The notes beneath the pieces were generated by a model. It searched no databases. It was not told the DNA's origin and saw only the letters and a program-made list of their open reading frames with translations. 39,653 bases of DNA from assembly GCA_017443585.1 (NCBI GenBank), contig JAFSYV010000097.1:1-39653 (forward strand), read 5' to 3'. The stretch's first letter is position 1; every line of letters starts with the position of its first letter. Below are positions 17,188 to 27,100 of the stretch, one piece after another. The stretch comes from Lentisphaeria bacterium. GTDB taxonomy: Bacteria > Verrucomicrobiota > Lentisphaeria > Victivallales > Victivallaceae. A program made the position numbers and the translations under genes.

Positions 17188-18501
17188 TCAGTCGCGGACC
17201 CGGTTGTCGATGACCCGCTTGGCCTTGCCTTCGCTCTTGGGAAGCGTGTTGGGCGCCTTCAATTCGAGGGACATGCGGATGCCCGTCACCGATTCGACCA
17301 TGGCCGCCACCTGACGGCGGAACCCTTCCTGATTGTCGCCCAGTTCGTTGAACTTTTCCTGCGAGAGCTCCACTTCGATGGCAACGTTGTCCATGCCCCG
17401 CTCGGTGTAGAGGGTGATCTGGTAGTTGGGGGTCGTCCCCGGCACGTTCAGGAGCGCCGCTTCGATCTGGGAGGGGAAGACGTTCACGCCGCGGATGATG
17501 AACATGTCGTCGCTGCGCGAGGAGATGCGGTCGATCCGGCGGATCGTCCGGCCGCAGGCGCAGCGTCCGGGAATGATCCGGGTCAGGTCTCTCGTCCGGT
17601 AGCGGATCATGGGCATGGCGTACTTGCTCAGGGTGGTCAGCACCAGTTCGCCGGTTTCCCCGTCGGGCAGCACTTCGCCGGTGTCGGGGTTGATGATCTC
17701 CGGATAGAAGTGATCCTCGTAGAGGTGGAGCCCGCAGTGGCAGGGACATTCGATGGCCACGCCGGGACCGATGATCTCGGAGAGCCCGTAGATGTCGAAG
17801 GCCTCGATGCCCGCGTTCTGTTCCACGTATTTCCGCATGCCCGCGGTCCAGGGTTCCGCGCCGAAGATGCCCGCCCGTATGGGGAGTTCCCTAAGGTCGA
17901 TGCCGCTCTTGGCCGCTTCGTCGATCAGGTGGATGAAGTAGGAGGGCGTACAGCAGATGGCGTTGACGCCGAAGTCGCGCATGAGCATGATCTGCCGCCG
18001 GGTGTTGCCGCCGGAAGTGGGCACCACCGTGGCGCCCAGATCCTCGGCGCCGTAGTGAGCGCCCAGACCGCCGGTGAAGAGCCCGTAGCCGTAGGAGACC
18101 TGCACGATGTCGGCGTTGGAAAGGCCGCAGTTGGCGAAGGCCCGGTGGACCACTTCGGTCCACACCTTAAGATCCTCGCGGGTGTAGGCCACCACGATGG
18201 GCTTGCCGGTGGTGCCGCTGGAAGCGTGGAGCCGGACCACTTCGGACTGAGGCACGGCCAGCAGTCCGAAAGGATAGGTGTCACGCAGGTCCTGCTTCAC
18301 CATGAAGGGCAGCTTGATCACGTCGTCGAGGGAGCGGATCGACTCCGGTCTCAGGTTGTACTTCTTCATCCGGTTGCGGTAGAACTCCACGTTGTTGTAG
18401 GCGTGGGCGACGATCCTCTTGAGCCGTTCCAGCTGCATGACCTTCAGATGTTCGGCATCGATGAAGTCCATGGCGTAAAGATTCGATTTCTTTTCGATCA
18501 T
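17188..18501 (-). CDS. paaK: Phenylacetate-CoA ligase-type acyl-CoA synthetase
   Basis: Adenylate-forming ligase that would join an aryl acid (such as phenylacetate or indoleacetate) to CoA with ATP. The 437-residue product has the AMP-binding loop SSGTTGKP (94-101), the substrate-site region YGLSEIIGPGVAIEC, ELVLTTLSKYAMPMIRYRTRDL, and the C-terminal domain with DDMFIIRGVNVFPSQIE and the late catalytic Lys region KSEGKAKRV. ATG at 18501 was chosen: AGAGGA lies 7 nt upstream and the resulting length matches PaaK (about 430-440). The reading frame stays open upstream but there overlaps the phosphodiesterase gene and has no family features. It sits in a minus-strand unit, 26 bp after the phosphodiesterase-like gene. 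Confidence 0.9.
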   Translation of the reverse strand: MIEKKSNLYAMDFIDAEHLKVMQLERLKRIVAHAYNNVEFYRNRMKKYNLRPESIRSLDDVIKLPFMVKQDLRDTYPFGLLAVPQSEVVRLHASSGTTGKPIVVAYTREDLKVWTEVVHRAFANCGLSNADIVQVSYGYGLFTGGLGAHYGAEDLGATVVPTSGGNTRRQIMLMRDFGVNAICCTPSYFIHLIDEAAKSGIDLRELPIRAGIFGAEPWTAGMRKYVEQNAGIEAFDIYGLSEIIGPGVAIECPCHCGLHLYEDHFYPEIINPDTGEVLPDGETGELVLTTLSKYAMPMIRYRTRDLTRIIPGRCACGRTIRRIDRISSRSDDMFIIRGVNVFPSQIEAALLNVPGTTPNYQITLYTERGMDNVAIEVELSQEKFNELGDNQEGFRRQVAAMVESVTGIRMSLELKAPNTLPKSEGKAKRVIDNRVRD

Positions 18502-18527
18502 TTTGCTTTCCTCTGAGTATTGTTTTT

Positions 18528-19262
18528 TCAGGCAAACATCCGCATGAGCCAGGCGGCGCGGTTGCTCGTTATGGAATCGACCTCGAGGTCGAGAAATTTC
18601 CGGGCCAGCTCCGGGGTGTCCACAGTCCACACGGCGATGTAGAATCCCGCCCGCCGCAGCTTCGCCACGTAGGCTTCGTCGATGTTCGAGGAACAGCGGA
18701 TGTCCACGCCGTCGGCGTGACAGGCCTTGAGCCGCTCGATGACGGCTTCCGCATCGGGGGCGGGCTCGCCGCCCACCAGCAGCAGGGCCTTGCGCTCGGG
18801 GGCCGCTTCCTTGTAGCACTTCACCACTTCGTCGCCGAAGCAGATCATGGTGAACCGTTCTTTGGGGATCCCGGAGTCGTCGATGATCCGGATGAGTTCG
18901 GGGACCATGTTCACGTCGCCCTTCTTGATCTCCACGTAGTATTCCCGGCCGGGACCGAGGTAGGGGAGCGTGTCGGTGAAGAGGGGAATTCGCGCCCCTT
19001 CGAACCCCGCCTTGCCGTTCCACACGTCGACCATCTGGAGCCCGGCGTAGCTGCTTTCGGTCACCAGCGCCTTCAGAAAGCCCCCGGAGACCCGCCCGGT
19101 GTCGCCGTCGTGGTTGCACACCACCTTGCCGTCGTTGGTAAAATAGATGTCGCACTCCATGCCGTCGGTCTTCCGTTCCAGGGAAAGCCGGAACGACGGC
19201 ACGGTGTTTTCCGGCGCGTCATAAGATTCGCCCCGGTGTGAGATCCACTTCGTCTTTGCCAT
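18528..19262 (-). CDS. Glycerophosphodiester phosphodiesterase-like protein
   Basis: GDPD family hydrolase, which cleaves glycerophosphodiesters to sn-glycerol 3-phosphate and an alcohol. The 244-residue product carries the family's catalytic set: His9-Arg10 (SHRG), Glu18-Asn19 (PENT), Glu36 and Asp38 (ECDIYF), and His51-Asp52 (NHD). A C-terminal IAVWTVDTPELARKFL segment is also typical (the conserved Trp-Thr-Val/Asn pattern). No signal peptide, so cytoplasmic. ATG at 19262 is chosen over the in-frame ATG at 19277 because AGGA lies 8 nt before it. First gene of a probable three-gene unit with the CoA ligase and the sialidase-like protein. Confidence 0.88.
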   Translation of the reverse strand: MAKTKWISHRGESYDAPENTVPSFRLSLERKTDGMECDIYFTNDGKVVCNHDGDTGRVSGGFLKALVTESSYAGLQMVDVWNGKAGFEGARIPLFTDTLPYLGPGREYYVEIKKGDVNMVPELIRIIDDSGIPKERFTMICFGDEVVKCYKEAAPERKALLLVGGEPAPDAEAVIERLKACHADGVDIRCSSNIDEAYVAKLRRAGFYIAVWTVDTPELARKFLDLEVDSITSNRAAWLMRMFA

Positions 19263-19307
19263 TTTATCATTCCTCATAAAGCATTGAAAAAAAAGTGCAT
19301 TTCAATT

Positions 19308-19337
19308 AATATAGCACCTGTGATCCGTTTTTTCCAA
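19308..19337 (-). promoter_or_regulatory. Promoter of the GDPD-paaK-sialidase unit
   Basis: On the minus strand TTGGAA (19332-19337), an 18-bp spacer and TATATT (19308-19313) lie about 46 bp before the phosphodiesterase start. Confidence 0.6.
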
Positions 19338-19363
19338 TGCAAAGGAGATGTTCAAGACTCTTT

Positions 19364-19402
19364 TTCGGCGAAAAAGCACCCCGGCGGTCTTGAAAACCGC
19401 CG
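19364..19402 (-). terminator. Terminator of the beta-helix gene
   Basis: Reading the minus strand just after the stop at 19405, CGGCGGT and ACCGCCG (19382-19388 and 19396-19402) form a stem with a 7-nt loop, followed by GGGTGC and TTTTT. Confidence 0.6.
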
Positions 19403-19404
19403 CG

Positions 19405-20814
19405 TCATTCGATCGCCAGAAGGGTATGGTCTTTTTCGTGCAGCGTATCGTCGAGGAAGCGCGTCACGGCTTCCTCGGTGAAAGGGATGAGCTCCCCTCC
19501 CCACTCGGCGAAATTGCCGCCTTTGCGCTGAATGTAGGTGTTGCCCCTGAAGATCAGGCTGCCCTCGGGTTCGAGGGGCGGCGTGTGGCTGTAGAGAAAG
19601 CCGCCCGCCGTCTCGAAAATGTTGTTTTCGGTCACATAATTTTCGGTCACGTCGGCCCTGCCGATGAAGCGGCACATGGGACTTTTCGTCTTGCGTTCCG
19701 GGGTGCAGCCCCAGCCCGCGGCGGCGAAACGGCAGAAGTTGCCGTGAACGTGAACGTTCCGGGTGACGTTGTACGCGCACTCGGTGTTGTAGTATTCTAT
19801 GAACCAGAAGCAGTATTCGATGAGGTTGTCGGAGTATTCCACGTTCTCCTGAAGGACACTTGCCTCCTTGTTCCAATGGAACTGGTGGGTGATGCCCGTG
19901 TCGTAGATCTGATATATCCAGTTGTTCCACACCTTGAAGCCGCTGCAGCCGCCGTAAACTTCGACCGCATTCCCGTAGCGTACGTTCTTTCTGGCGGCCG
20001 CGCCGGGGCTGGTGCGCCAGAGGACGGAGCCCCCCACGTAGTCGATGACGCAGTTGCTCACCTCCCCGCGTTTGTGGGTCACGAAACTCACCGCGTGGGC
20101 CCCCGTCAGGGTAAGGTGGAGATTGTCCACATGGAGATTCTCCAAGATCCCGCCCCGGAAACAGAAAAGATGCACCTGTTCGCCGATTTCGATGCGGCGG
20201 AAACGCTCTCCGGGGTTCCCGTCGCTCCTGAGGTAGAGGGTGTCCGTGTCGAGGTCGCTGCAGAAGTCCAGATCGTTCTTCAGGTGGCGGGGGCACTCCT
20301 CCATTCCCGGCGCCCATGGGACGGAAAATCCCAGCAGCGCGTCGTATTTCCCAATCTCCCGGGGATTGTGGTCGAAGGAGATGATCCCCGCGTTTTTGAG
20401 GGGAAGCGTGCACTGCCAGACGCCGGGGGCACAACTTTCCTTCCATAATCCGGGCTCGGCGTAGTTCCTCGCCGAGCCGCAGATCACGGGCTTTTCCCCT
20501 TCGCCCCAGGCGGAAAAGGTGACGCCGTCTTTCCCGCAGTTGACCGCGCCCCGGAAAAGGTCGCCCCGGCGGAAAAGCACCGCGTCCCCCCGCCGCAGGG
20601 GGAGCCGTTCCACCATGGCGCAGCTCCGCAGGGGCCGCTCCGGCGAGAGCCCGTCGTTGGCGTCGTCCCCCTCATTGCTGAAGTAGTAGCACCTGCCGGA
20701 AAAACTTTCCGGCGCAGGGTCGGAGGCATAGAGGACCGCCTTTTTCATGGCGTCGGCCTTGCGTTGGAATTCCCGGAGTGTCTCTTCCGTCGTTCTGTTC
20801 CAGTGTCCTGACAT
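19405..20814 (-). CDS. Right-handed parallel beta-helix protein (possible polysaccharide lyase or hydrolase)
   Basis: The 469-residue product has the look of pectate-lyase-like beta-helix proteins. It opens with the YYFSNEGDDANDGLSPERPL pattern (the G/N/D-rich start common to such enzymes) and continues with the RGDAVLFRRGDLFRG turn. Many short strand repeats with Asn/His/Val follow (LHVDNLHLTLTGAHAV; NNWIYQIYDTGI; VTENYVTENNIFE). No signal peptide is evident with the start at 20814, so it may be intracellular. This start is chosen because AAGGAG lies about 10 nt upstream; upstream codons in the same frame look like promoter DNA. Monocistronic: its own promoter and a hairpin terminator are visible. 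Substrate and activity cannot be told. Confidence 0.75.
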   Translation of the reverse strand: MSGHWNRTTEETLREFQRKADAMKKAVLYASDPAPESFSGRCYYFSNEGDDANDGLSPERPLRSCAMVERLPLRRGDAVLFRRGDLFRGAVNCGKDGVTFSAWGEGEKPVICGSARNYAEPGLWKESCAPGVWQCTLPLKNAGIISFDHNPREIGKYDALLGFSVPWAPGMEECPRHLKNDLDFCSDLDTDTLYLRSDGNPGERFRRIEIGEQVHLFCFRGGILENLHVDNLHLTLTGAHAVSFVTHKRGEVSNCVIDYVGGSVLWRTSPGAAARKNVRYGNAVEVYGGCSGFKVWNNWIYQIYDTGITHQFHWNKEASVLQENVEYSDNLIEYCFWFIEYYNTECAYNVTRNVHVHGNFCRFAAAGWGCTPERKTKSPMCRFIGRADVTENYVTENNIFETAGGFLYSHTPPLEPEGSLIFRGNTYIQRKGGNFAEWGGELIPFTEEAVTRFLDDTLHEKDHTLLAIE

Positions 20815-20878
20815 GGGAATATTTCTCCTTCTTTCGGATCCCGGCTGCCGGACGGCGCTCCGCCGTCCGCACGGCCTT

Positions 20879-20907
20879 AATGTGCCACACGGAAACCGCT
20901 TTGTCAA
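20879..20907 (-). promoter_or_regulatory. Promoter of the beta-helix gene
   Basis: A perfect TTGACA (20902-20907, minus strand), a 17-bp spacer and CACATT (20879-20884) lie about 65 bp before the start. The strong -35 with a poor -10 could mean that an activator is needed (inference). Confidence 0.5.
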
Positions 20908-20983
20908 GGAACGATCCGGGAAAATTCGGAAAAAACGTTCCCGAGGGAAACGGATGAAGTCTGTCCCCCCCCCGGATCCCCGG

Positions 20984-21012
20984 TTGCATTTTTCCCGTTC
21001 CGGTGGTATATT
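20984..21012 (+). promoter_or_regulatory. Promoter of the M55 aminopeptidase gene
   Basis: TTGCAT (20984-20989), a 17-bp spacer and TATATT (21007-21012) lie about 32 bp before the ATG at 21045, back to back with the beta-helix promoter. Confidence 0.7.
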
Positions 21013-21044
21013 TACGCCAATTCAACCGAAAGGGACGATTCTTC

Positions 21045-21866
21045 ATGAAAATCTATCTGATGACCGACATGGAAGGCTGCGCCGGGATCCTCAACTTCAA
21101 GGACTGGGTCTTCCCCGAAGGGCGCTACTACGACAAGGGAAAACGGCTGCTGACGCTGGAAGTCAACGCCGTCGCGGAAGGCTTCTTCGCCGCCGGGGCG
21201 GACGAGGTCCTGGTCGCCGACGGCCACGGCCACGGCGGCATCGATCCGGAACTGCTGGACGAACGGCTCCAGCTCCTGAAGGGGCTCACCAAACCCATCT
21301 TCCCCTTCGGGCTGGATTCCACTTTCGACGCCTTCGCCTGCGTGGGACAGCATGCCAAGGCCGGGACCCCCTTCAGCCACATGACCCATACGGGGACCTT
21401 TCTGGCCATCGACGAAACGGTTCAGGGCATTTCCATCGGCGAATACGGCCAGATGGCCCTGTGCGCCCGCGAGCTGGGGGTGCCGACCATTTTCGCCGCG
21501 GGCGAGGAAGCCTTCGCCCGTGAAGCGGAGGCCCTGACCCCCGGCGTGGTCACGGTGGGCGTCAAGCGGGGACTGCTCCCCGACGGGCTGGACGACCTCT
21601 CCTCCGAAGAATACGGCGAAGCCAAGCTGGCGGCGATCCACCTGGCCCCGGCGGGGGCGCGGAAGATGCTGACCGCCGGAGCGAAAGCGGCCCTCGAAAA
21701 GTTCAAGGAGCATCCCGAATCCTTCACCTATCCCGAAATCCGGCCGCCCTACGAGATCCGCCTGAGATGCCGCCGTCACAGCGGACGCACGAGCCCCTAT
21801 ACCCTTGTCCGGCGTCACCCGACGAGTTTTATCGGGGCCATGAACGCCCCATTTCACGAGGAGTAG
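21045..21866 (+). CDS. dppA: DppA-type M55 D-aminopeptidase
   Basis: Zinc-dependent aminopeptidase of peptidase family M55, which removes N-terminal D-amino acids (D-Ala in Bacillus DppA). The 273-residue length is nearly that of DppA (274). The metal-site pattern of the family is complete: Asp8 and Glu10 (TDMEGCAG), His61 (DGHGHGG), His103 (VGQHAKAG) and Glu133 (IGEYGQ); His115 stands where the DppA nucleophile/base His is. AAGGGA precedes the ATG at 21045. Cytoplasmic, with its own promoter. It converges with the pbpC gene, 13 bp away. A role in recycling D-amino peptides from peptidoglycan is likely. Confidence 0.9.
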   Translation: MKIYLMTDMEGCAGILNFKDWVFPEGRYYDKGKRLLTLEVNAVAEGFFAAGADEVLVADGHGHGGIDPELLDERLQLLKGLTKPIFPFGLDSTFDAFACVGQHAKAGTPFSHMTHTGTFLAIDETVQGISIGEYGQMALCARELGVPTIFAAGEEAFAREAEALTPGVVTVGVKRGLLPDGLDDLSSEEYGEAKLAAIHLAPAGARKMLTAGAKAALEKFKEHPESFTYPEIRPPYEIRLRCRRHSGRTSPYTLVRRHPTSFIGAMNAPFHEE

Positions 21867-21879
21867 ATCATTTCCTCAC

Positions 21880-24030
21880 TTAAGGGGCGTTCCCGGTCAC
21901 GGCAAAGGTCACTTCGGCCGACTCCGGAGGCGATGAGGGATCGCTCCTCCGTTCCACGGCCCGCAGCGTGTAGCGGGCGTTTTCGGGGAATTCGTACTCC
22001 CCCGGATCGGCCCCGAGGGGACGGTTGTTCAGGAACCACAGGAGATTCTTCCGGTCGGCCCGGAGTTCGAGCCGCACGGCGTTTTTTCCCGGAGCCGCCT
22101 GATACTGCCCCGGCGCGGGAGAGAGGATCCGCAGTTTCCGGCGCGGGGCCGGGGCACAGACGGTGCAGGCGGCCAGCGGCAGTCCGGCGATGGCCGTCTG
22201 GCGGCTCCGGCTCCGGCAGAAGACGCCGGGCGTCAGCCCCGATTCGGCGCAGAGTTCGCGCAGTTCCAGCAGCTTCGTTCCGTCGGGCCAGCGGGGCCGG
22301 GGCTTGCCCCGATAGAGCAGTTCGAAAATCTCGCAGGCCGCGGGGAGCGCGGCGGAAGCGCCCACCAGATCGTCGGAGCGGCGGCCGTCCTTGTTGCCGA
22401 ACCACACCCCGACCGTGTACTCGGGCGTATAGGCGAAACACCAGGCGTCGCAGTTGTTGTTGCTGGTCCCCGTCTTCCACGCGACATCCAGGCCGCCGTA
22501 CCCGAAGGGCCGTTCCCGGAGCATGGCCGAGACCATGAGGCAGACCGCTTCGGGGAAACAGCGCCGCCCCGGACTTTCCCGTTCACGCCGCACCGTCAGC
22601 GAGGGCTTCACGGGGATCCCCCCCGAGGCCAGCATGGCGTAGGCGCAGGTGATGTCCCAAAGGGAGTATCCTTCGGTGCCCAGAGCCAGGGAGAGGCCGG
22701 GAGCGTGTTTTCGGGCGAGACGCTCCCCGCCGAGCCCCGCGCGGCGGAAAGTACCGCACACCCGGTCTTCGCCGAGTTTCGCCACCAGACGCACCGCCGG
22801 AGTGTTGAGGGAGTGGGAAAGGGCGAACCCGGCCGTGACCCGGCCGCGGAACCGGCCGTCGAAATTCCCCGGCGCATAACTGCCGTAGCGGAGCGGAGCG
22901 TCGAGGATCTTCGTGGAATTGACCAGCAGTCCCCCGGCGATCGCCTCGGCGTAGATGAAGGGCTTCAGCGCGGAGCCCGCACTGCGGACAGCCCGGACGA
23001 CGTCCACTTCGCCGTCTGGTTTCGCGGAAAAATCCAGCGTCCCGATGCGGACGAGCACCTCTCCCGTCCGGTTGTCGATGAGAAGCGCCGCCCCGGAGCT
23101 CACCTCCTTGAGCCGCTCCCGCCGGGCCCGGAGCAGAGCGAGGACGCGGAAGTGCAGTTCCCGGTCGATGGAGGTGCGGGTGCCGCCCTCCTTCACGGCG
23201 GCGAAAACATGCCGGAGTTCCCCCGGATCGGCGGGATCCTCGAAGGCCGAGCGGTAGCGGAAGTCCCGCAGGCGCAAGGGTTCGTACCGGAGGATCCGCC
23301 GGGCCTCATCCGGGGTCAGCCGTCCCCGGCGGGTCAGCAGTTTCAGCACGATCCGCTGGCGCTCCTTCGCCCGGGCCGGGTGGCGGTCGGGGCGGAGGTA
23401 ATTGGGCTTCTGGGGCAGTCCGCAGAGGAAGGTCGCTTCGGCGAGGTTGAGCCGGACCGCCGGCAGCCCGAAATAATACCGGGCCGCGGCCTCGACGCCA
23501 TAGATCTTGCCGCCGAAGGGGATCCGGTTCAGATACTCCGTCAATATCTCCTCCTTGGAGTGGAGCGTTTCCATCTTCCGCGCCAGGGCCGCCTGAAGAA
23601 ATTTGCGCTTCAGGTCGTGCCGGCCGGGGGGAAGGGCCATCCCCGCCAGCTGCATGGAAATGGTGGAAGCGCCGGAAATGCGCCGCGCGGAGCTCAGGTT
23701 CTGCCAGAAAGCGCGGCAGACCGCTCCGTAATCCACTCCGGAGTGGCGGTAAAAGGAGGCGTCCTCGGCGGCGAGGATGACGCGCACCACGTGGGGCGAG
23801 ATCCTGCCGAGGGGCACGGGGAAACACCACCGGGCATCGTAAGTCCTTTCGTTCCAGAGGACGCGGCCGCGGCGGTCGGTCCACACCCGGCAGGGCGTCT
23901 GACGGGCGAGGGCGATCATGGGATCATCGACGAAACAGGGCGCGGCGCCCCACACGACGGCCCCCGCCGCGAGCAGGCCCGCGAGGGAAGCGTGGGCGAT
24001 CCTCCACGGAGGCTTGAGGCGGATCTTCAT
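21880..24030 (-). CDS. pbpC: Penicillin-binding protein 1C (bifunctional glycosyltransferase/transpeptidase-like)
   Basis: 716 residues, with an N-terminal membrane anchor (about 12-30) and the rest periplasmic. The GT51 domain shows AAEDASFYRHSGVD (Glu89) and GASTISMQ (120-127). The penicillin-binding domain shows the active-site Ser353 in S-A-L-K, SLN (407-409) and KTG (519-521). After about residue 620 there is a C-terminal domain with the PBP1C-type pattern ILSPAPGQYQ and a Leu-Trp-Phe-Leu-Asn core (BiPBP_C). It lies 110 bp after the alpha-2-macroglobulin gene on the same strand; the pbpC-yfhM pair is well known in Gram-negative bacteria. A G/C-rich hairpin lies in the gap. All catalytic motifs look intact. 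Confidence 0.93.
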   Translation of the reverse strand: MKIRLKPPWRIAHASLAGLLAAGAVVWGAAPCFVDDPMIALARQTPCRVWTDRRGRVLWNERTYDARWCFPVPLGRISPHVVRVILAAEDASFYRHSGVDYGAVCRAFWQNLSSARRISGASTISMQLAGMALPPGRHDLKRKFLQAALARKMETLHSKEEILTEYLNRIPFGGKIYGVEAAARYYFGLPAVRLNLAEATFLCGLPQKPNYLRPDRHPARAKERQRIVLKLLTRRGRLTPDEARRILRYEPLRLRDFRYRSAFEDPADPGELRHVFAAVKEGGTRTSIDRELHFRVLALLRARRERLKEVSSGAALLIDNRTGEVLVRIGTLDFSAKPDGEVDVVRAVRSAGSALKPFIYAEAIAGGLLVNSTKILDAPLRYGSYAPGNFDGRFRGRVTAGFALSHSLNTPAVRLVAKLGEDRVCGTFRRAGLGGERLARKHAPGLSLALGTEGYSLWDITCAYAMLASGGIPVKPSLTVRRERESPGRRCFPEAVCLMVSAMLRERPFGYGGLDVAWKTGTSNNNCDAWCFAYTPEYTVGVWFGNKDGRRSDDLVGASAALPAACEIFELLYRGKPRPRWPDGTKLLELRELCAESGLTPGVFCRSRSRQTAIAGLPLAACTVCAPAPRRKLRILSPAPGQYQAAPGKNAVRLELRADRKNLLWFLNNRPLGADPGEYEFPENARYTLRAVERRSDPSSPPESAEVTFAVTGNAP

Positions 24031-24063
24031 ACGGCATTCGCAAAAAGTTCAAAGAGAGGCGCC

Positions 24064-24112
24064 GGGGCCGGGGAAGAGGGAAAGGGCTTTTTCCTCTTCC
24101 CCGACCGGCCCC
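24064..24112 (-). repeat. Large hairpin between the A2M and pbpC genes
   Basis: GGGGCC plus GGGGAAGAGG (24064-24079) pairs with CCTCTTCCCC and GGCCCC (24093-24102, 24107-24112), leaving a 4-nt bulge and a 13-nt loop. It lies in the 110-bp gap of the minus-strand transcript. No strong T run follows, so attenuation or RNA processing and stability is more likely than full termination. Confidence 0.55.
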
Positions 24113-24140
24113 GCCGCCGAGGCCGATCGGAGGCGGCTCT

Positions 24141-27100
24141 TCACCTGACCGTGAATCGGCCCGCCGGGTTGAAAAGCCCCCGGTTGTCGGGCTGATACAT
24201 GGCTTCCGCATGGAGCGGAGGAATGGCGAAGGAGCCCCGGATCACGGCGCGGGCCCGATAGGTGATCTCGCCTTTCCCGGCGGCGGTGTCGCCGAAGACC
24301 AGGAAACGGTCGTCGCGCTTTTCCAGCCGTTTCGGGCAGAGCGCCCCGGAGTCGGTCTTTGCGTTCTCGGGCAGGATCGCGGCGCGGGTGGCGAGGAGCT
24401 CATCTTCGATCTCCAGCCCTGCGGGAAGCAGGTCGGTGATGACCAGATTTTCGATCGGGACCGGCGTCTCGAAACGGATCCGGACCCGGACCTTGTCCCC
24501 GTGGCGGACCGCGGTCACGGCCTCCCCCTTCTCGTTCAGGTACTCCCGGATGAGCCGGATCGGGCCGCCGGAAGGCGGCGTGGTCCGGGGGACACCGGTG
24601 ATCTTCGACTCCACGATCAGCGTACCGGCGGAGCGGTTCACGACGGTCGTGCCCTCTTTCGCCGGAAGCGTCACGGCGCCGGAAATCTTCCTGACTTCCC
24701 CTTTGGCGCCGCCGACGGAAATTTCGGCCTGAGCCGGTTTCGGCGGGAATTTTTCGGCGTAGGCGGCGAGACCGAGCGCCGCCCAGGCGTTGGCCTGGGT
24801 CGTCCCCCATGCCGTGCCGTCGGGACGGAGGCTCCCGGAAAGTTCCACCGCCAGACGGGTCGGCAGCTCTTCACCGGGAATGGCGCAGTCCATGAGGATG
24901 TAGAGGGCCATGCCGAGGCGGCAGGCCTTGTCCGAAAATGCCGTCGGCACACCTTCTTCGAGGTAGCACCTGGCCGCGAGGGCGTCCCGCATGGCCGGAG
25001 CGCCGAGAGAAGCGTACCCGCCCTTCACCAGCGCCGCGCCCGCGAGGAACACCGCGAAATCGGGCTTTTTTGCTCCTTCGATGATGTTCCGCGAGGCGGT
25101 GAGGAACGAATTATGTCCGGCCACGGCCAGCACGTAGGCGGCGTACGCCCGGAGCGAGCGCCGCCGCGGGTCGGCGAAAGTGGCCTTGTGCGTCAGCCAG
25201 CGGCGGTAGCGGTTCCGGCCGGGGAAGTCGAGAGAAAGGAGCCCTCTCCTCTCGGCTTCGAAGATGAAATGAAGCGCGAAAACGGAGCCTTCTTCCCACG
25301 GCGTGTCGGATCCGGGCCACATGGCGAAGGAGCCGTTGTGAAGGACCATGGAGAGCAGTTTCGCATAGGCACCCCGGACCTTGTGAGCGTTGGTCCTCGC
25401 CATCGCCTCGTCCACGAGCCCGGCTTTGGCCAGCGCGGGAAGCGAGAGGAAGGGGAAAGCGCCCGCGGTGGTCTGTTCCAGACAGCCGTGGGGGTAATCG
25501 TTCAGCCAGTCCAGGGCGTTCTTGACCGCGAGGGCGGGCGAAGCGGAAAGCCGGATCGCTCCGGCAGTCCCGCCGACGAAGTCGCCGGCCGAAGAGGCTT
25601 TCCAGCTCTCGCCCGGCTTCAGCAGGGTCATGCGGTAGACGCCCTGGGGCGCATTCACGCTCCGGACGGTGACGAAAGTTTCATCTTTCGCCTCGGCGGG
25701 ACCGACCGAGAACCGGGCCGCGATCTTGCCGGAGTCGAACTTTTCTTCCGCGCGGACCCTGACGGTCAAGGTCCGCTGTTTGCCCTTGCCCAGTCCCTTG
25801 ACGGCAAAGACATTGGAATCTTTTCCGGCCATTTTCAGCATGGGCGGGAGCGTGACGGTGCAGCTGCCGTCGTTCCCCTCGGCTTCGTGGTTGAAGACGG
25901 TGAGCGAAAGCTCCGCCTCGTCGCCGGGGGCGATGAACCTCGGGGCCGAGATCCGGACCGTCACCGGCTTGCGCATGATGACCGGGCGCTGAGTCGATCC
26001 GACGGCGTTTTCGGAACTGGCCACGGCGAAGAAGGTCATCTGCCCCGTGTGTTCGGGGAGTTTCACCGTGACCGACGCTTCGCCGGAAGCGGGAACGCGG
26101 ACCGGAGGCGCGATGAGCCGCGCCGTGTGTTTCTGCTTGATGGTGCCGAGCTTGCTGAGATCGCCTTCCCCGTCACCGCCGATCTTGCCGTCGGGGGTGA
26201 TCTTGAGTTCGTCGAAGAGCAGTCCGTACATGTCGTAGAAGGTCATCGGGCAGGCGATGTCTCCGTAGAAGCAGTCGAAGATGTCCGGAGCCCGGTAATT
26301 CGTGAGGGAAATGACCCCGGAGTCGACCGCATAGAGACACACCTCGCCGGAAACGGGCTTCCCGGAAGCGTCCTTCAACGTGACCTTGACCGGGAAGGAG
26401 CTCTCGGGTTCGGCCTTTTCCCCGTGTTCCAGCCCCACGGCGAGCCGGTGGGCTTTGGTCTGATCCACGTTGATCTTCAGCACACCGAAACCGCGGAGGA
26501 AGGTCCCCCCGCGCCGGGTCACCACGGTACAGCCGACGTAGAAGCTGGAAGAGTGGATATTCTTCGGGATCTCCATCCTGACCGTGTTCCTCCCGGGTTT
26601 GACCGGGACGATCCGCTTTCCGGCAAGACTCCTTTCGCCGTAGACGAGGAAGGCCTCGCCGCTGCCGGGCGCATCGAAGGAAAAGGCGAGAGTCCCGCCC
26701 GGAGCCACCTGTTTCGCATCGGTGCGGAAGTAGAGGGAGTTGGGATCGGCGGAGCGCTCCCCGCCTTCCCCGGAGTACCAGTAAAAATCCAGTTCCGTGC
26801 GGTAATTTTGTCCGCTGACGACGGTGAGGGTATAGACTCCGGAAGGCAGGTCCCACCCGAGCGCGGCGACCTTTCCGACGGCGAAATCCCCCGCCGGAAT
26901 GGAAACGGTCTTCTTCAGTTCGGGGAGCGGGATCACCCGCCGGACCCACTCCCGTTTCCATTTCTTCCCCTGCCGGGAAAGGACATACTCCCACTCCTTG
27001 CGGGCGAGTTCGAAGGTGACTTCGAACTTTTCCGGAAGCGGGATCCTGTCGGACTTCACCGCCGGCAGCAGCGTGTATTCGAAACGTTTTTCACGTCCCT

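Noticed and set aside
18502..19155. N-terminal extension of the PaaK-like frame
   Set aside because: This stretch overlaps the phosphodiesterase gene in another frame and is Arg/Gly-rich; the ATG at 18501 has a ribosome site and gives the normal PaaK length.
20971..20983. Poly-C run before the M55 promoter as a phase-variable tract
   Set aside because: It lies upstream of the -35 box and is only about nine C, so there is little support without population data.
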